Made by a program: the position numbers and the translations under genes | Notes under the pieces: model-generated | What the model saw: only the letters and a program-made list of their open reading frames with translations | What the model was told of the DNA's origin: nothing | The model's database searches: none | Shown here: one piece after another, positions 28,295 to 37,565 of the stretch | Numbering within the stretch: position 1 is the stretch's first letter | How the letters are laid out: the number at the start of each line of letters is the position of its first letter | Source of the DNA: Gammaproteobacteria bacterium UBA5109 | Lineage (GTDB): Bacteria; Pseudomonadota; Gammaproteobacteria; Pseudomonadales; Pseudohongiellaceae | Direction of reading: 5' to 3' | NCBI GenBank assembly: GCA_002414385.1 | Contig: DHZH01000006.1 | Span: 310,001-374,000, forward strand | DNA: 64,000 nucleotides

Positions 28295-28439
28295 CATATT
28301 GGTTTCTTTTTTAAACTTAGGCAATATATGAGTTGCTATTCTGGCGATAGCATGACTATCAATTGCCTGATTTTCTCTTCATAAAAGTTCTTTACAAGAA
28401 CGCTTTTCTTGCTACTGATAGATGAGAAAGTGAGGAAGA

Positions 28440-28820
28440 ATGAAGCTCAGCTATAAGAAAATAGGTTTGTTCGTTTTGATCGGCATCGTCTCTTGGGGCA
28501 TATACGAATACTTTAGGCTCGGCTTGCATACTCGCCCAGATATGCCAGAGGGAGCATGGAGTATTGTTTCCAAATCAGGAACCCGCGCAATCGTTGTTGA
28601 TATTCCAGACGAAAGACTTGAGCGGAAATACTTCCTAATGCCGACCGCAGAAACTCCAGAGTGGTTTAAAGATGCATGGTCATTTTGCGAGCAGGCAACA
28701 GATGAGCAAAAAGAGCTTAACCCACCTGATCGTGGAATGAGGCTGGAAGGGTTTTGCTCAATCAATGCGGATGGTGAAATAATCTACACGGCTGTTTTGC
28801 AATCCGCTCCAAGGTTATAA
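28440..28820 (+). CDS. Small membrane-anchored protein of unknown function
   Basis: 126 residues. One N-terminal membrane helix (IGLFVLIGIVSWGIYEYF) is followed by a ~95-residue soluble domain with two cysteines (WSFCEQAT, GFCSINADG). GAGGAA lies six bases before the ATG. It diverges from the XRE gene and its stop is 4 bp before the first helix of the structured interval. No family recognised. Confidence 0.65.
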   Translation: MKLSYKKIGLFVLIGIVSWGIYEYFRLGLHTRPDMPEGAWSIVSKSGTRAIVVDIPDERLERKYFLMPTAETPEWFKDAWSFCEQATDEQKELNPPDRGMRLEGFCSINADGEIIYTAVLQSAPRL

Positions 28821-28824
28821 GCCC

Positions 28825-29593
28825 CCAGCCAGTTTTCTCAATTTGCATAGCAAGTAGCGCAAAGCGCTACGGAAAACTGACTGGCCGCCAAGCCCACCCT
28901 ATATGACCTGATGGCAATGCCATCGATCATCCGACTGCCTCGATGATGATTCAACATCGCGCTTGATAAAGATATCGGCAGTCGGTAAACAGGTAGTGGG
29001 CGCGGAGCATTAAGGAGTAAACTTCTGCCCTTGGAGCAGGCCTCAGAACCACCGTCATCGTGAAGATGAGACAAGAGTGACTAGGAATAAATTGCTGCAA
29101 TTCAGCATAGTTCCGCTATTGGCGCGGCTTTACGATGACCGCAAGATGTGTGCGTGTAGTACAAAATCGGAGATTTTTCCCTCCCCGCACCTATCTTGAG
29201 AAGGACGTTGCCCCGTCCGTTCTATCCTCAGGCGGCGCTCTAAGCATCGAATTATCATTCTCTGACAAGAGCTTATCTGGTGCGCAATCCATAGTGATTG
29301 GTATGCTGCACCAGCGAACGATTGGCCGTTCGATCACCACTTATGGGAGCCTCCGAGCTACCCCTAAGAACCCCATGGGCAAGGCTGAGATTTTGCTCTC
29401 CCCTTGCATCCCCATCAACCAAAAAGGAGAAGTTGGCTCTCCCTTCATGGACTTCCCATCAATCAAAGGGGCATGTCATAGCCCCTCATGAACTCCCTCG
29501 ACCAACCCTGCGCGGATTGGATGCCGTAAGCGTTTCGACGCTTAACCTCGACCACTGTTTCGCCAGTGGAGGACGACCAAGGTACGACCTTGG
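28825..29593. ncRNA. Candidate large structured RNA (or ssDNA-folding element), ~770 nt
   Basis: There is no convincing gene between the stops at 28820 and 29603, but base-pairing is very dense. Helices seen: 28825-28837 with 28872-28884 (12 of 13 pairs) enclosing hairpins 28843-28853 and 28854-28870; 28931-28939 with 28977-28985 (9 perfect); 29054-29065 with 29128-29139 (12 pairs, one G:U on the plus strand); 29142-29154 with 29186-29198 enclosing hairpin 29163-29177; 29277-29283 with 29308-29314; hairpin 29315-29332; 29445-29450 with 29487-29492; and three consecutive hairpins 29527-29544, 29552-29569 and 29577-29593, the first with a TTCG loop on the plus strand. Strand is unresolved: wobble evidence points both ways. 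I found no group II domain V, RNase P or tmRNA signature. Confidence 0.6.
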
Positions 29594-29602
29594 ATGCGCT
29601 GA

Positions 29603-31039
29603 TTACATAAATTTAGCTCGTAGCCATTCTTCCAGCCGTCGCGTTGCAATCACATCATCGCGGTTATAGCCCAGTATTTCGGCCTTTAACTGAGCTTTCA
29701 TATCTGGATTGTTTTCTGCCAAAAAACGATTGAATTGAACCACCGACCATTGCGAGCCTGAGCTATCATCTTCCCACTGAAAATTCACCAAATCCTTGTG
29801 CTTACAAATGTCTTTCAGACCATAGCCTTGTAATGGCAAAACAAGGCTATCGAGCACAGGCTTTTGCATATCAAATAGTGGGCTTTCGTCACCAAGCAAA
29901 TACAGAACGGTTTCATTGCTTTCCATGTCATATCGCTTGGCGTAGCTTCGTATCGTTGTGCGTTCGTGCTGCGAATAGTGAGCAAGTACCAAATCAGCAT
30001 AGCGCTCACGGTATTCTTCGATTTTGGCAAGGAACTCAATCCAGCCTTGTCTATCCTGCTCAGCAGTATCCGTCCAAACATATTCGAAATCCGCATTGCT
30101 AAAGTCAGGCACTAAAAAGCCCCAAAGATACACATGCTTTTCGCCGCTTCCCGTGAGCGGATTATCTTCGATATCAAAATGTACCCAGTGACCATCGGGA
30201 AGGCTGACGGGTGCAATTTGATGCACTTCGCCACTGAAATACGATTGTGCCTGCAATATGGCGCGTTGCTTCTTTTCATAGCCTTTGAGGTAAGGCACAT
30301 CGGGTAAGCTTGCAGGTGAGCTTGCGGCCAATTCCGATATCGTATTAATACCGTGTTTTTCCAGCCCATCGGCTGCGCGGCCTTGCACACCGTAAAGCAG
30401 TGAAATTTCTTCCTTCGCCTCAAAGGCAGGTTTGCAATGCGTGTAATAAGGGCATGCGCGGCATTTGCTATGGCTATAGCGAACCAGTGGCTCTGTATCA
30501 CTTGCCAGTAGCTCCCGCATTTCGGTGACAAACTGGTTGGTGAGAGGGTTCGTTTCGTCGTCAATTTCAGCGGTATCACCATCACCCAAGAATACGATGG
30601 CAGGCAAACTTGCATTGAGCATTCGACGGTAAAAGCCAAGCTGCACCTGTATTTCCTTTTTATCTTCGCTGAGGGATAGCTTGGCATCGGCTGGCTGATA
30701 CTCGCCACTGGCATGACGAATTAAGAAATCAGGGTAGCCCACAAGTAGATTTTCTTTGTCGAGCAATTGGGCTTGGTAAATAACGTCAACACCCTCGGCC
30801 ATAAGCCTTTGCGTATCTTCTGGTGAAGTGGCCGTATGCACCGACTTTTCTTTCATTAGCTGGGTTAGTACCGCATGCTCATGAGCAAGGCCAAGCTCAA
30901 TGATCAAAGCCTCAAAGGCATCCTCTGCTTCTTCAACTTCCAGTTCGCCTTTGTTATCAAGCCATACACGGCGCGCGCACAATGCCCAAGCGCTGGCATC
31001 GCTTGGCTTGATATAGGCTTGGGTTGGCGCGTTGTTCAT
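29603..31039 (-). CDS. TM0106-family RecB-like nuclease
   Basis: 478 residues. The N-terminal half has a RecB/PD-(D/E)xK nuclease core (PDFLIRHASGEYQPADAKLS) with a cysteine cluster (CRACPYYTHC) of the Cas4/AddB iron-sulfur kind. After a helix-hairpin-helix-like linker (GLEKHGINTISELAASSP), the C-terminal half has an RNase H-fold domain (VHFDIEDNPLTG..., YNRDDVIATRRLEEWL). This order defines the TM0106 family, whose biology is poorly known. It diverges from the defence operon and ends 9 bp from the structured interval. Confidence 0.82.
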   Translation of the reverse strand: MNNAPTQAYIKPSDASAWALCARRVWLDNKGELEVEEAEDAFEALIIELGLAHEHAVLTQLMKEKSVHTATSPEDTQRLMAEGVDVIYQAQLLDKENLLVGYPDFLIRHASGEYQPADAKLSLSEDKKEIQVQLGFYRRMLNASLPAIVFLGDGDTAEIDDETNPLTNQFVTEMRELLASDTEPLVRYSHSKCRACPYYTHCKPAFEAKEEISLLYGVQGRAADGLEKHGINTISELAASSPASLPDVPYLKGYEKKQRAILQAQSYFSGEVHQIAPVSLPDGHWVHFDIEDNPLTGSGEKHVYLWGFLVPDFSNADFEYVWTDTAEQDRQGWIEFLAKIEEYRERYADLVLAHYSQHERTTIRSYAKRYDMESNETVLYLLGDESPLFDMQKPVLDSLVLPLQGYGLKDICKHKDLVNFQWEDDSSGSQWSVVQFNRFLAENNPDMKAQLKAEILGYNRDDVIATRRLEEWLRAKFM

Positions 31040-31167
31040 CTAAAGTCCGTCTATTCGGTTGGCTGCAAACAATTTAGTGCAGAAACTCCAACAATCATAG
31101 GTGTTTTTGGTTGTTCCTTCCTCTATTTTCCCATATTCTCCCCTAAGCTATGAGGGCGATACATGCT

Positions 31168-31350
31168 ATGACTGATCAAATATTGACCTTAAAAGAGGTC
31201 GCGGCGTACTTAAAACTCGCTGAGAAAACCGCCTACAAACTGGCAGCAGCAGATAAACTGCCCGGTTTTAAGGTTGGCGGGAGCTGGCGCTTCAAAAAAG
31301 AAGATATCGACCAGTGGATTGAAGAGCAGAAAAAGAGCAATAAAAACTGA
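31168..31350 (+). CDS. Excisionase-type HTH protein, first gene of the defence operon
   Basis: 60 residues from ATG 31168 (MTDQILTLKEVAAYLK). LTLKEVAAYLKLAEKTAYKLA plus KLPGFKVGGSWRFKKEDIDQWI is the HTH_17/MerR-like DNA-binding domain seen in excisionases. Such a protein commonly leads helicase-methylase defence operons, probably as a regulator. The helicase gene starts 12 bp later. Confidence 0.85.
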   Translation: MTDQILTLKEVAAYLKLAEKTAYKLAAADKLPGFKVGGSWRFKKEDIDQWIEEQKKSNKN

Positions 31351-31362
31351 GGAAGCTTTGGG

Positions 31363-34300
31363 GTGTTACTAGATAATAAAAACAGTGGATATGTGGGCAA
31401 TGAGCTAAAAAAGCGCTCATTCGAGGAAAGTAAGCTATCCGTGCTTTCTAGCCTTTTTACGCTGTATGGGTTCGCTTCACTCAAAAAGGAATTGTCCAAA
31501 CTCCAAGAAACGCGACTATTCCTAACGGATTGGCAAGGTGAACTTGGCCTTCAATCTATCATAGGAAATGAGCAAGAACTAAGGCTCATAAATCAACTAG
31601 ACCAAAAACGAATAGCGGCTGAATGTGCTAAGTGGCTCAAAGGCAAGGTGGACGTAAAAGCCAGCAAGCACCCACAAGCTGGTCAAAACCTAATACACCT
31701 TCAGTCCACCGACGACAGTTTTGCGGTTCATGGCAGCGCGTCTCTCTCACCCACTGGTCTTGGTGATGTTCGCTCTGACAGCCTCCAAATGAATACAGGC
31801 ATCTCAGATATCGAAACTACTAAGCAGTTAATGACGTGGTTCGATGGCATATGGGCGGATGAAACAAGTGCTAGAGATATAAAAGCCGAGCTAATTGAAA
31901 AGCTCGATTTTATAGCAGCGGATCAGCCTGCAAATTTTATTTACTTCCTTACGCTCTACAATATTTTCAAAGACTTCCTAGAAGATATCGATGAAGAAAA
32001 TATCATCAAAAGTAAAACAGGTTTCAAAGACACCATAGTTTGGAACAAACTCTACAAGTTCCAAAAGGATGGTGTGTTAGGTGCAATTGATAAGCTGGAA
32101 AAACACAACGGTTGCATCATTGCCGATAGCGTGGGTTTGGGTAAAACCTTCGAAGCGTTAGCGGTTATCAAATACTACGAGCTACGCAATGACCGTGTGT
32201 TGGTTCTGTGCCCCAAAAAGCTTAGAGATAATTGGACGGTTTACACAATAAACGATAAGCGCAACCTGCTTGCGACTGATCGCTTTAATTACGACGTTCT
32301 TAATCATACCGACCTGAGCCGCACCAAGGGTTTGTCAGGCGAGATTAATCTCGAAACACTCAATTGGGGTAACTACGATCTTATTGTTATTGATGAGTCC
32401 CACAACTTCAGAAACAATCCCAATAAAGCCGATGGCAAAACCCGATACGAACGACTGCTTGACGATATCATTCGTTCAGGCGTTAAAACCAAAGTATTAA
32501 TGCTATCTGCCACGCCGGTTAATAACCGCATGAACGATTTGAAAAATCAGGTCGCGTTTATCACTGAAGGGCGAGATGATGCGTTTGTAGATTCTGGCAT
32601 CAAGAATATCGATAGCACTTTGCGGCTGGCACAGAAGCAATTTAATCAATGGGCGAAAGAACCCGCTGAAAGTCGCACGACAGCGACCTTGCTAGACAGC
32701 ATGAGCTTCGACTATTTCAAACTTCTGGATATAGTCACCATAGCCCGCTCACGTAAGCACATTGAGAAATACTATGGCACCGCCGATATCGGTAAATTTC
32801 CCAAGCGCTTACCTCCGAAAAACGTTTATGCAGATATCGACCTATCCGATGAATTCCCACCACTAAAAGACGTTAACAAGACTATCAGGCGCTTATCCTT
32901 AGCTGGTTACTCACCCTTAAAGTTTGTTCGCAACGATCTCAAGGCAGAATATGCAAGACGATACGATAAAGCCGTTGGTGATGGTAAAGGGGTATTCAAA
33001 CAAGTAGACCGAGAAGAAAGTCTAATTCACCTCATGCGCGTTAACTTACTAAAGCGTATGGAAAGCTCAATCCACTCTTTCACGCTAACGGCAACCAAGC
33101 TGGCTAATCAGGTGGAAAGCTTGCTCGCCAAGATCGACGCCCATGAAAGCGATGAGCTATTTGAATTAAACATTGAAGAAATTGAAGATGTAGAACTCAA
33201 TGCTCCAGAATTTGAGCCGTATATGCTTGGCAACAAAACCAAAGTGCTCATTCAAGATATGGACTTAATTCGCTTCAGGCAGGAGTTGGAAGCAGATCGT
33301 GTGTTGCTCGAAAGCATTGTCGAAGAAGCAAAAAAAGTCACTGCCGCGCGGGATGCAAAACTTGAACTACTCAAGCAAGAGATTAAGTCAAAGGTTCACA
33401 CCCCTTTAAACCCCGATAATAAAAAAGTGATTATCTTTACCGCGTTTGCCGATACAGCGCAGTATCTATATGCCCATCTTGTCGAATGGGCACAGGAAGA
33501 GCTAGGTATTCACAGCGCACTCATAACAGGCGGCGGAACAAATAAAACCACGCTGGCTGGTGTTGGTTCTGATTTGAACAATCTGCTTACTGCCTTTTCG
33601 CCAGTATCAAAAGAGCGCAACAAGGTTGCACCCGATGCCATGGGTGAAATCGATTTGCTCATAGCAACCGACTGTATCAGCGAAGGCCAAAACCTTCAGG
33701 ATTGCGACACACTGATCAACTACGACATCCACTGGAACCCAGTACGTATCATCCAGCGCTTTGGACGTGTGGATAGGCTTGGCTCTAAAAATACCCAGAT
33801 TCAACTTATTAACTTCTGGCCGAACATGGAGCTGGATGAATATATCAACCTAGAGGCCAGAGTCTCTGGCCGCATGGTATTGCTCGATATCTCCGCCACG
33901 GGCGAAGAAAATGTTATAGACGAAAACTCGACGGAGATGAACGACCTTGAATATCGTCGTAAGCAATTACAGCAGCTCAAAGATACCGTAGTTGATCTGG
34001 AAGACATGGCTGGTGGTGTATCAATTACAGACCTCACTCTGAATGACTTCCGCATGGATTTGTCGGATTACATGAATAAAGAGAGCCTTCAGCCCAGTGG
34101 AGAAAGCCGCAAGAACATGGCAAAGCTGGAGCAAGCGCCATACGGTCTATATTCAGTTGTGCCGCTGGATGAAGATTTAAAAAACGATGGCATTACGCAA
34201 GGTGTCGTTTTCTGCTTAAAGAATATTCGACAAGGCAAAGAAGCCGTACAAGTCGATGATAACTACCCATTAGCGCCATATTTCCTAGTCTATGTTTCCG

Positions 34301-34650
34301 ATGACGCCGTGGTAGAGCTGAACTTCACACAGAGCAAAAAAGTGCTCGATCTACTCAAGCGACAAGCGTTCATTCATAGTGAAGTGGAAGAAGATTGTGT
34401 TGAGTTAATAAACACCAAGACAAAAAATGGGCGGAACCTTGAATATTACCAACACCTGCTCGCTGTAGCGGTGGATAGCATCGCAGGAAAAAGCGAAGAA
34501 AAAGGCGTTGAAAGCTTGTTCACTAAAGGTGGCACTGTGCTCACCGCCACCAGCAGCCAAGGCATAGAAGACTTTGCTGTTGTTTCCTATCTTATATTGG
34601 TGGAAAGCGCTGCGGCTGGTTCTGGTAAGAGGGAGGCATCGCAAGTATGA
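31363..34650 (+). CDS. SNF2-like SF2 helicase of the defence operon
   Basis: 1095 residues, GTG start with GAGGAAG upstream. An unfamiliar N-terminal ~220 residues precedes the helicase core: motif I IIADSVGLGKT (about residue 254), motif II VIDESHNFRN (about 344), motif III MLSATPVNN and, in the second lobe, IATDCISEGQNL and motif VI RIIQRFGRVDRLGS. It is the HepA/SNF2-like type found with DISARM-like and helicase-methylase-ATPase systems. It probably translocates on DNA to sense or present invading DNA. The end overlaps the next start by 4 bp. Confidence 0.9.
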   Translation: MLLDNKNSGYVGNELKKRSFEESKLSVLSSLFTLYGFASLKKELSKLQETRLFLTDWQGELGLQSIIGNEQELRLINQLDQKRIAAECAKWLKGKVDVKASKHPQAGQNLIHLQSTDDSFAVHGSASLSPTGLGDVRSDSLQMNTGISDIETTKQLMTWFDGIWADETSARDIKAELIEKLDFIAADQPANFIYFLTLYNIFKDFLEDIDEENIIKSKTGFKDTIVWNKLYKFQKDGVLGAIDKLEKHNGCIIADSVGLGKTFEALAVIKYYELRNDRVLVLCPKKLRDNWTVYTINDKRNLLATDRFNYDVLNHTDLSRTKGLSGEINLETLNWGNYDLIVIDESHNFRNNPNKADGKTRYERLLDDIIRSGVKTKVLMLSATPVNNRMNDLKNQVAFITEGRDDAFVDSGIKNIDSTLRLAQKQFNQWAKEPAESRTTATLLDSMSFDYFKLLDIVTIARSRKHIEKYYGTADIGKFPKRLPPKNVYADIDLSDEFPPLKDVNKTIRRLSLAGYSPLKFVRNDLKAEYARRYDKAVGDGKGVFKQVDREESLIHLMRVNLLKRMESSIHSFTLTATKLANQVESLLAKIDAHESDELFELNIEEIEDVELNAPEFEPYMLGNKTKVLIQDMDLIRFRQELEADRVLLESIVEEAKKVTAARDAKLELLKQEIKSKVHTPLNPDNKKVIIFTAFADTAQYLYAHLVEWAQEELGIHSALITGGGTNKTTLAGVGSDLNNLLTAFSPVSKERNKVAPDAMGEIDLLIATDCISEGQNLQDCDTLINYDIHWNPVRIIQRFGRVDRLGSKNTQIQLINFWPNMELDEYINLEARVSGRMVLLDISATGEENVIDENSTEMNDLEYRRKQLQQLKDTVVDLEDMAGGVSITDLTLNDFRMDLSDYMNKESLQPSGESRKNMAKLEQAPYGLYSVVPLDEDLKNDGITQGVVFCLKNIRQGKEAVQVDDNYPLAPYFLVYVSDDAVVELNFTQSKKVLDLLKRQAFIHSEVEEDCVELINTKTKNGRNLEYYQHLLAVAVDSIAGKSEEKGVESLFTKGGTVLTATSSQGIEDFAVVSYLILVESAAAGSGKREASQV

Positions 34651-35501
34651 CGACTAATACCACAACAGCCGCCTTATCCAGCCGCTCTATTAGCTTTGAC
34701 GAGTTTCTTGAAAATTTAGACGTTCCAAGCTCATGCGAGCTGAACAAGCCGATTTTTAAGAAGATGTTTTCAGAAGCTACGGATGGCAAAAAATCCATTC
34801 TGGATGCTGCCGATAAAAAAGCATTAAAAGACGATGTTGAAAAAATACGCTGGCTCTACACCCTAAAGCCAAACACGATCAATATAGCGCCGTACAAAGA
34901 CAGCGAACGTGAATACCCCGAAATAGCTATTTTGCACGTCGAACTATCAAGCGCAGTTAACAGTAAGAACATATACAGGCGAGTAGCGCATTTTATCAAT
35001 CGTGCAATTCCATACCCGCTCGTCATTCTTTTTACCTGCGAAAAAGATGGCGCGCAAAATCTAGCGATAGTGCTGGCCGAAAAGCGCATTAATCAGGCCG
35101 ACAAAGAGAAATGGGTTATAGAAGACAGCATACAGTCGTATTGGATCAATTTGGCCTCAGTAAGCGCAGCGGAGATGAAGTTCTTTGAAAGCCTCAAAAT
35201 AAACAATCTACCGTTCTCTAATTTCTTCGCGTTTTATCAGGCTTTGATAGAGAGGTTGGTAGCCATTAAGTGTGCTGAGCATAGTGGTGATTTTTCCCTT
35301 GAGAGGACTGGTCGCTCAAATGAAAAATCGTCCAGCACCGCGCGGTTAGATAGTTTGCGTGAGTTGGAAAGGCTCGAAGCTCAACGGTCGGAAATATCGA
35401 ACAAGCTAAAAAAAATAAAACAGATGGGTAAGCAGGTTGAACTGAATACTCAAATCAAAAAGATCAATGATGAGATTGCCAATATCAAAGGCAGGCTTTA
35501 G
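34647..35501 (+). CDS. DUF4391 protein
   Basis: 284 residues. The body (WLYTLKPNTINIAPYKDSEREYPEIAILHVEL, RVAHFINRAIPYPLVILFTCE) matches what I know of DUF4391 proteins, which regularly lie between an SNF2-like helicase and a type III-like methylase. The last ~60 residues form a coiled coil (LERLEAQRSEISNKLKKIKQ). ATGA overlap with the helicase gene indicates translational coupling. Biochemical role unknown; an adaptor is plausible. Confidence 0.75.
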   Translation: MTTNTTTAALSSRSISFDEFLENLDVPSSCELNKPIFKKMFSEATDGKKSILDAADKKALKDDVEKIRWLYTLKPNTINIAPYKDSEREYPEIAILHVELSSAVNSKNIYRRVAHFINRAIPYPLVILFTCEKDGAQNLAIVLAEKRINQADKEKWVIEDSIQSYWINLASVSAAEMKFFESLKINNLPFSNFFAFYQALIERLVAIKCAEHSGDFSLERTGRSNEKSSSTARLDSLRELERLEAQRSEISNKLKKIKQMGKQVELNTQIKKINDEIANIKGRL

Positions 35502-35522
35502 AAAGAATATTGAGGGTTTAAG

Positions 35523-37553
35523 ATGGCCACGAATTTAGAAGAGAGCAAAATGAAGAGCGTAGAACTAGAAGACGGTCAAAGTGACGATATCGTATCTGAT
35601 AATATTTCAAAACTGAAAGAGCTGTTTCCTGAAGCCTTTTCAGAGGGTGGCGTGAACTTTGATACCCTTCGTCAGTTACTTGGCGATGCGTCCGTTTTGG
35701 ATGAAGGTGAAGAAAAATACGGCCTAAACTGGCACGGAAAAAAGAAAGCGCGTCAGATCGCGCTAACGCCTTCTACTGGCACATTATTGCCATGTCCTGA
35801 AGAAAGTGTGGATTGGGGAAATACCCAAAATCTCTTCATTGAAGGGGACAACCTTGAAGTTCTTAAGCTCCTGCAAAAGAGCTACGCGAATAAGGTCAAG
35901 ATGATCTATATCGATCCACCCTATAACACGGGGAAGGAGTTTGTTTACCCTGATAATTATCAGGATAATCTGGATACTTATCTTAAGTATACGGGGCAAA
36001 AGGGTGAGGAAGGACTCAAGTTAACATCGAATACCGAGACTGGCGGTCGTAAGCATACCAACTGGCTTAATATGATGTATCCACGCTTAAAGAACGCAAA
36101 AAATCTGCTTAAAAAAGATGGCGCAATCTTTGTTTCATGTGATGAAAATGAGCATGTTCGACTTCGGGCAATTATGGATGAAGTTTTTGGCAATGAGAAT
36201 TTCATTGCGGACTTGGTTTGGGCGGCAGGTAAGAAAAATGACTCTCGATTAGTCTCGGTTTCGCATGAATATATAATTGTTTACGCTAAAAATTCCGAAT
36301 ACCTGAAGGAGGCCAAAATAGTTTGGAGGACGAGAAAGAAAGGGCTCGATGATATATATGCTGCTTTCTCAAAAATTAGTGCTGAATTTGAAACCGATTA
36401 TGGTGCTGCATCCAAAGCAATGAAGGAATGGTTTAAATCCTTGCCTGATAGCCATCCTGCAAAGTCACACAAGCATTACGCCTCCGTTGATGAGCGCGGC
36501 CTATATTTTCCAGATAATATTTCTTGGCCGGGCGGTGGTGGGCCGAAATACGAAGTTCTACACCCAACAACTAATAAACCTGTAAAAGTACCTTCTCGTG
36601 GTTGGATGACTAGTGATCCCAACAAGATGCGGTCTTGGATAGAAGATAATAGAGTGCATTTTGGTATTGATGAGAACACAGTGCCGTGTATCAAAAGTTA
36701 TTTGATAGATCGTGAAAATGATACGCCATACAGTGTTTTTTATCGGGATGGTCGTGCTGCTAGTAAGCGGCTTAGAGAGTTGATGGGGGATGACGTCTTT
36801 GATTTTCCAAAAGACGAGACAGTCTTACAAGAATTGATTGAAATGCTGACGGCAGATGGTGACATAATTATCGACTTTTTTGCTGGTTCTGGAACAACAG
36901 CCCACTCAATATTTTTACAGTCTGCCAAAGATTCTCAGAATAGACGGTTCATTTTGGTTCAGTTGCCAGAAACTGTTGATCCTGATGTTAAGTCACAATC
37001 CAAAGCCGCGATATTCTGTGAGGAAAACAACATTCCTCTCAATATAGCTTCGATGGCTCAAGAGCGATTGCGTCGCTCTGCTGCGAAGGTGAAAGAAGAA
37101 TTCCCACAGTACGAAGGAGATACAGGTTTTCGCGTTTTTAAGCTTGCAGAATCCAATATTCAGGCTTGGAGCCCTGATAGGACAGATTTGGAAGAAAGCC
37201 TGCTTTCTCATGAAGAGCATTTGGTTGAAGGCCGCAGTGAGCAGGATGTACTTTATGAGTTACTGTTAAAGCGCGGCGTTGACTTAGCCGTTCCTATCGA
37301 AAGCCGTGAAGTATCTGGTAAGAATATCTATAGCATTGGATATGGAGTCCTTTTCGCCTGCTTGGATGAATCGATTGCCAAAGAGCAAGTTGAAGATATC
37401 GCACAAGCGATTATCGCTTGGTATGGCGAGCTTGCGCCAAGCTCTGACACGCATGTGTTCTTCCGCGATAGCGCTTTCCGAGACGATGTTTCAAAAACCA
37501 ACATGGCCGCCATTTTAGAACAAAATGGCATTACCCATGTTCGCAGCTTGTAA
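35523..37553 (+). CDS. Type III-like DNA methyltransferase (Mod)
   Basis: 676 residues. A beta-class N6-adenine methylase: catalytic IYIDPPYNTG at about residue 131 and the SAM-binding FFAGSGTTAHS at about 453, with a ~200-residue target-recognition region between. The flanking GGRKHTNWLNMMYPRL and FVSCDENE blocks are typical of type III Mod subunits. It would mark host DNA and give site recognition for Res. GAGGG precedes the ATG. Confidence 0.92.
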   Translation: MATNLEESKMKSVELEDGQSDDIVSDNISKLKELFPEAFSEGGVNFDTLRQLLGDASVLDEGEEKYGLNWHGKKKARQIALTPSTGTLLPCPEESVDWGNTQNLFIEGDNLEVLKLLQKSYANKVKMIYIDPPYNTGKEFVYPDNYQDNLDTYLKYTGQKGEEGLKLTSNTETGGRKHTNWLNMMYPRLKNAKNLLKKDGAIFVSCDENEHVRLRAIMDEVFGNENFIADLVWAAGKKNDSRLVSVSHEYIIVYAKNSEYLKEAKIVWRTRKKGLDDIYAAFSKISAEFETDYGAASKAMKEWFKSLPDSHPAKSHKHYASVDERGLYFPDNISWPGGGGPKYEVLHPTTNKPVKVPSRGWMTSDPNKMRSWIEDNRVHFGIDENTVPCIKSYLIDRENDTPYSVFYRDGRAASKRLRELMGDDVFDFPKDETVLQELIEMLTADGDIIIDFFAGSGTTAHSIFLQSAKDSQNRRFILVQLPETVDPDVKSQSKAAIFCEENNIPLNIASMAQERLRRSAAKVKEEFPQYEGDTGFRVFKLAESNIQAWSPDRTDLEESLLSHEEHLVEGRSEQDVLYELLLKRGVDLAVPIESREVSGKNIYSIGYGVLFACLDESIAKEQVEDIAQAIIAWYGELAPSSDTHVFFRDSAFRDDVSKTNMAAILEQNGITHVRSL

Positions 37554-37565
37554 GGGAGTATAAGT

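Noticed and set aside
29135..29491. 118-codon plus-strand open frame within the structured interval
   Set aside because: No ribosome site, no recognisable domain, and its bases are largely used by strong helices; overlapping frames of similar length exist there on both strands, as expected from palindromic sequence.
28825..29593. Group II intron, group I intron, RNase P RNA or tmRNA
   Set aside because: No domain V, GUGYG/AY ends, reverse transcriptase, homing nuclease or conserved P7/RNase P core seen on either strand; flanking genes are not split.
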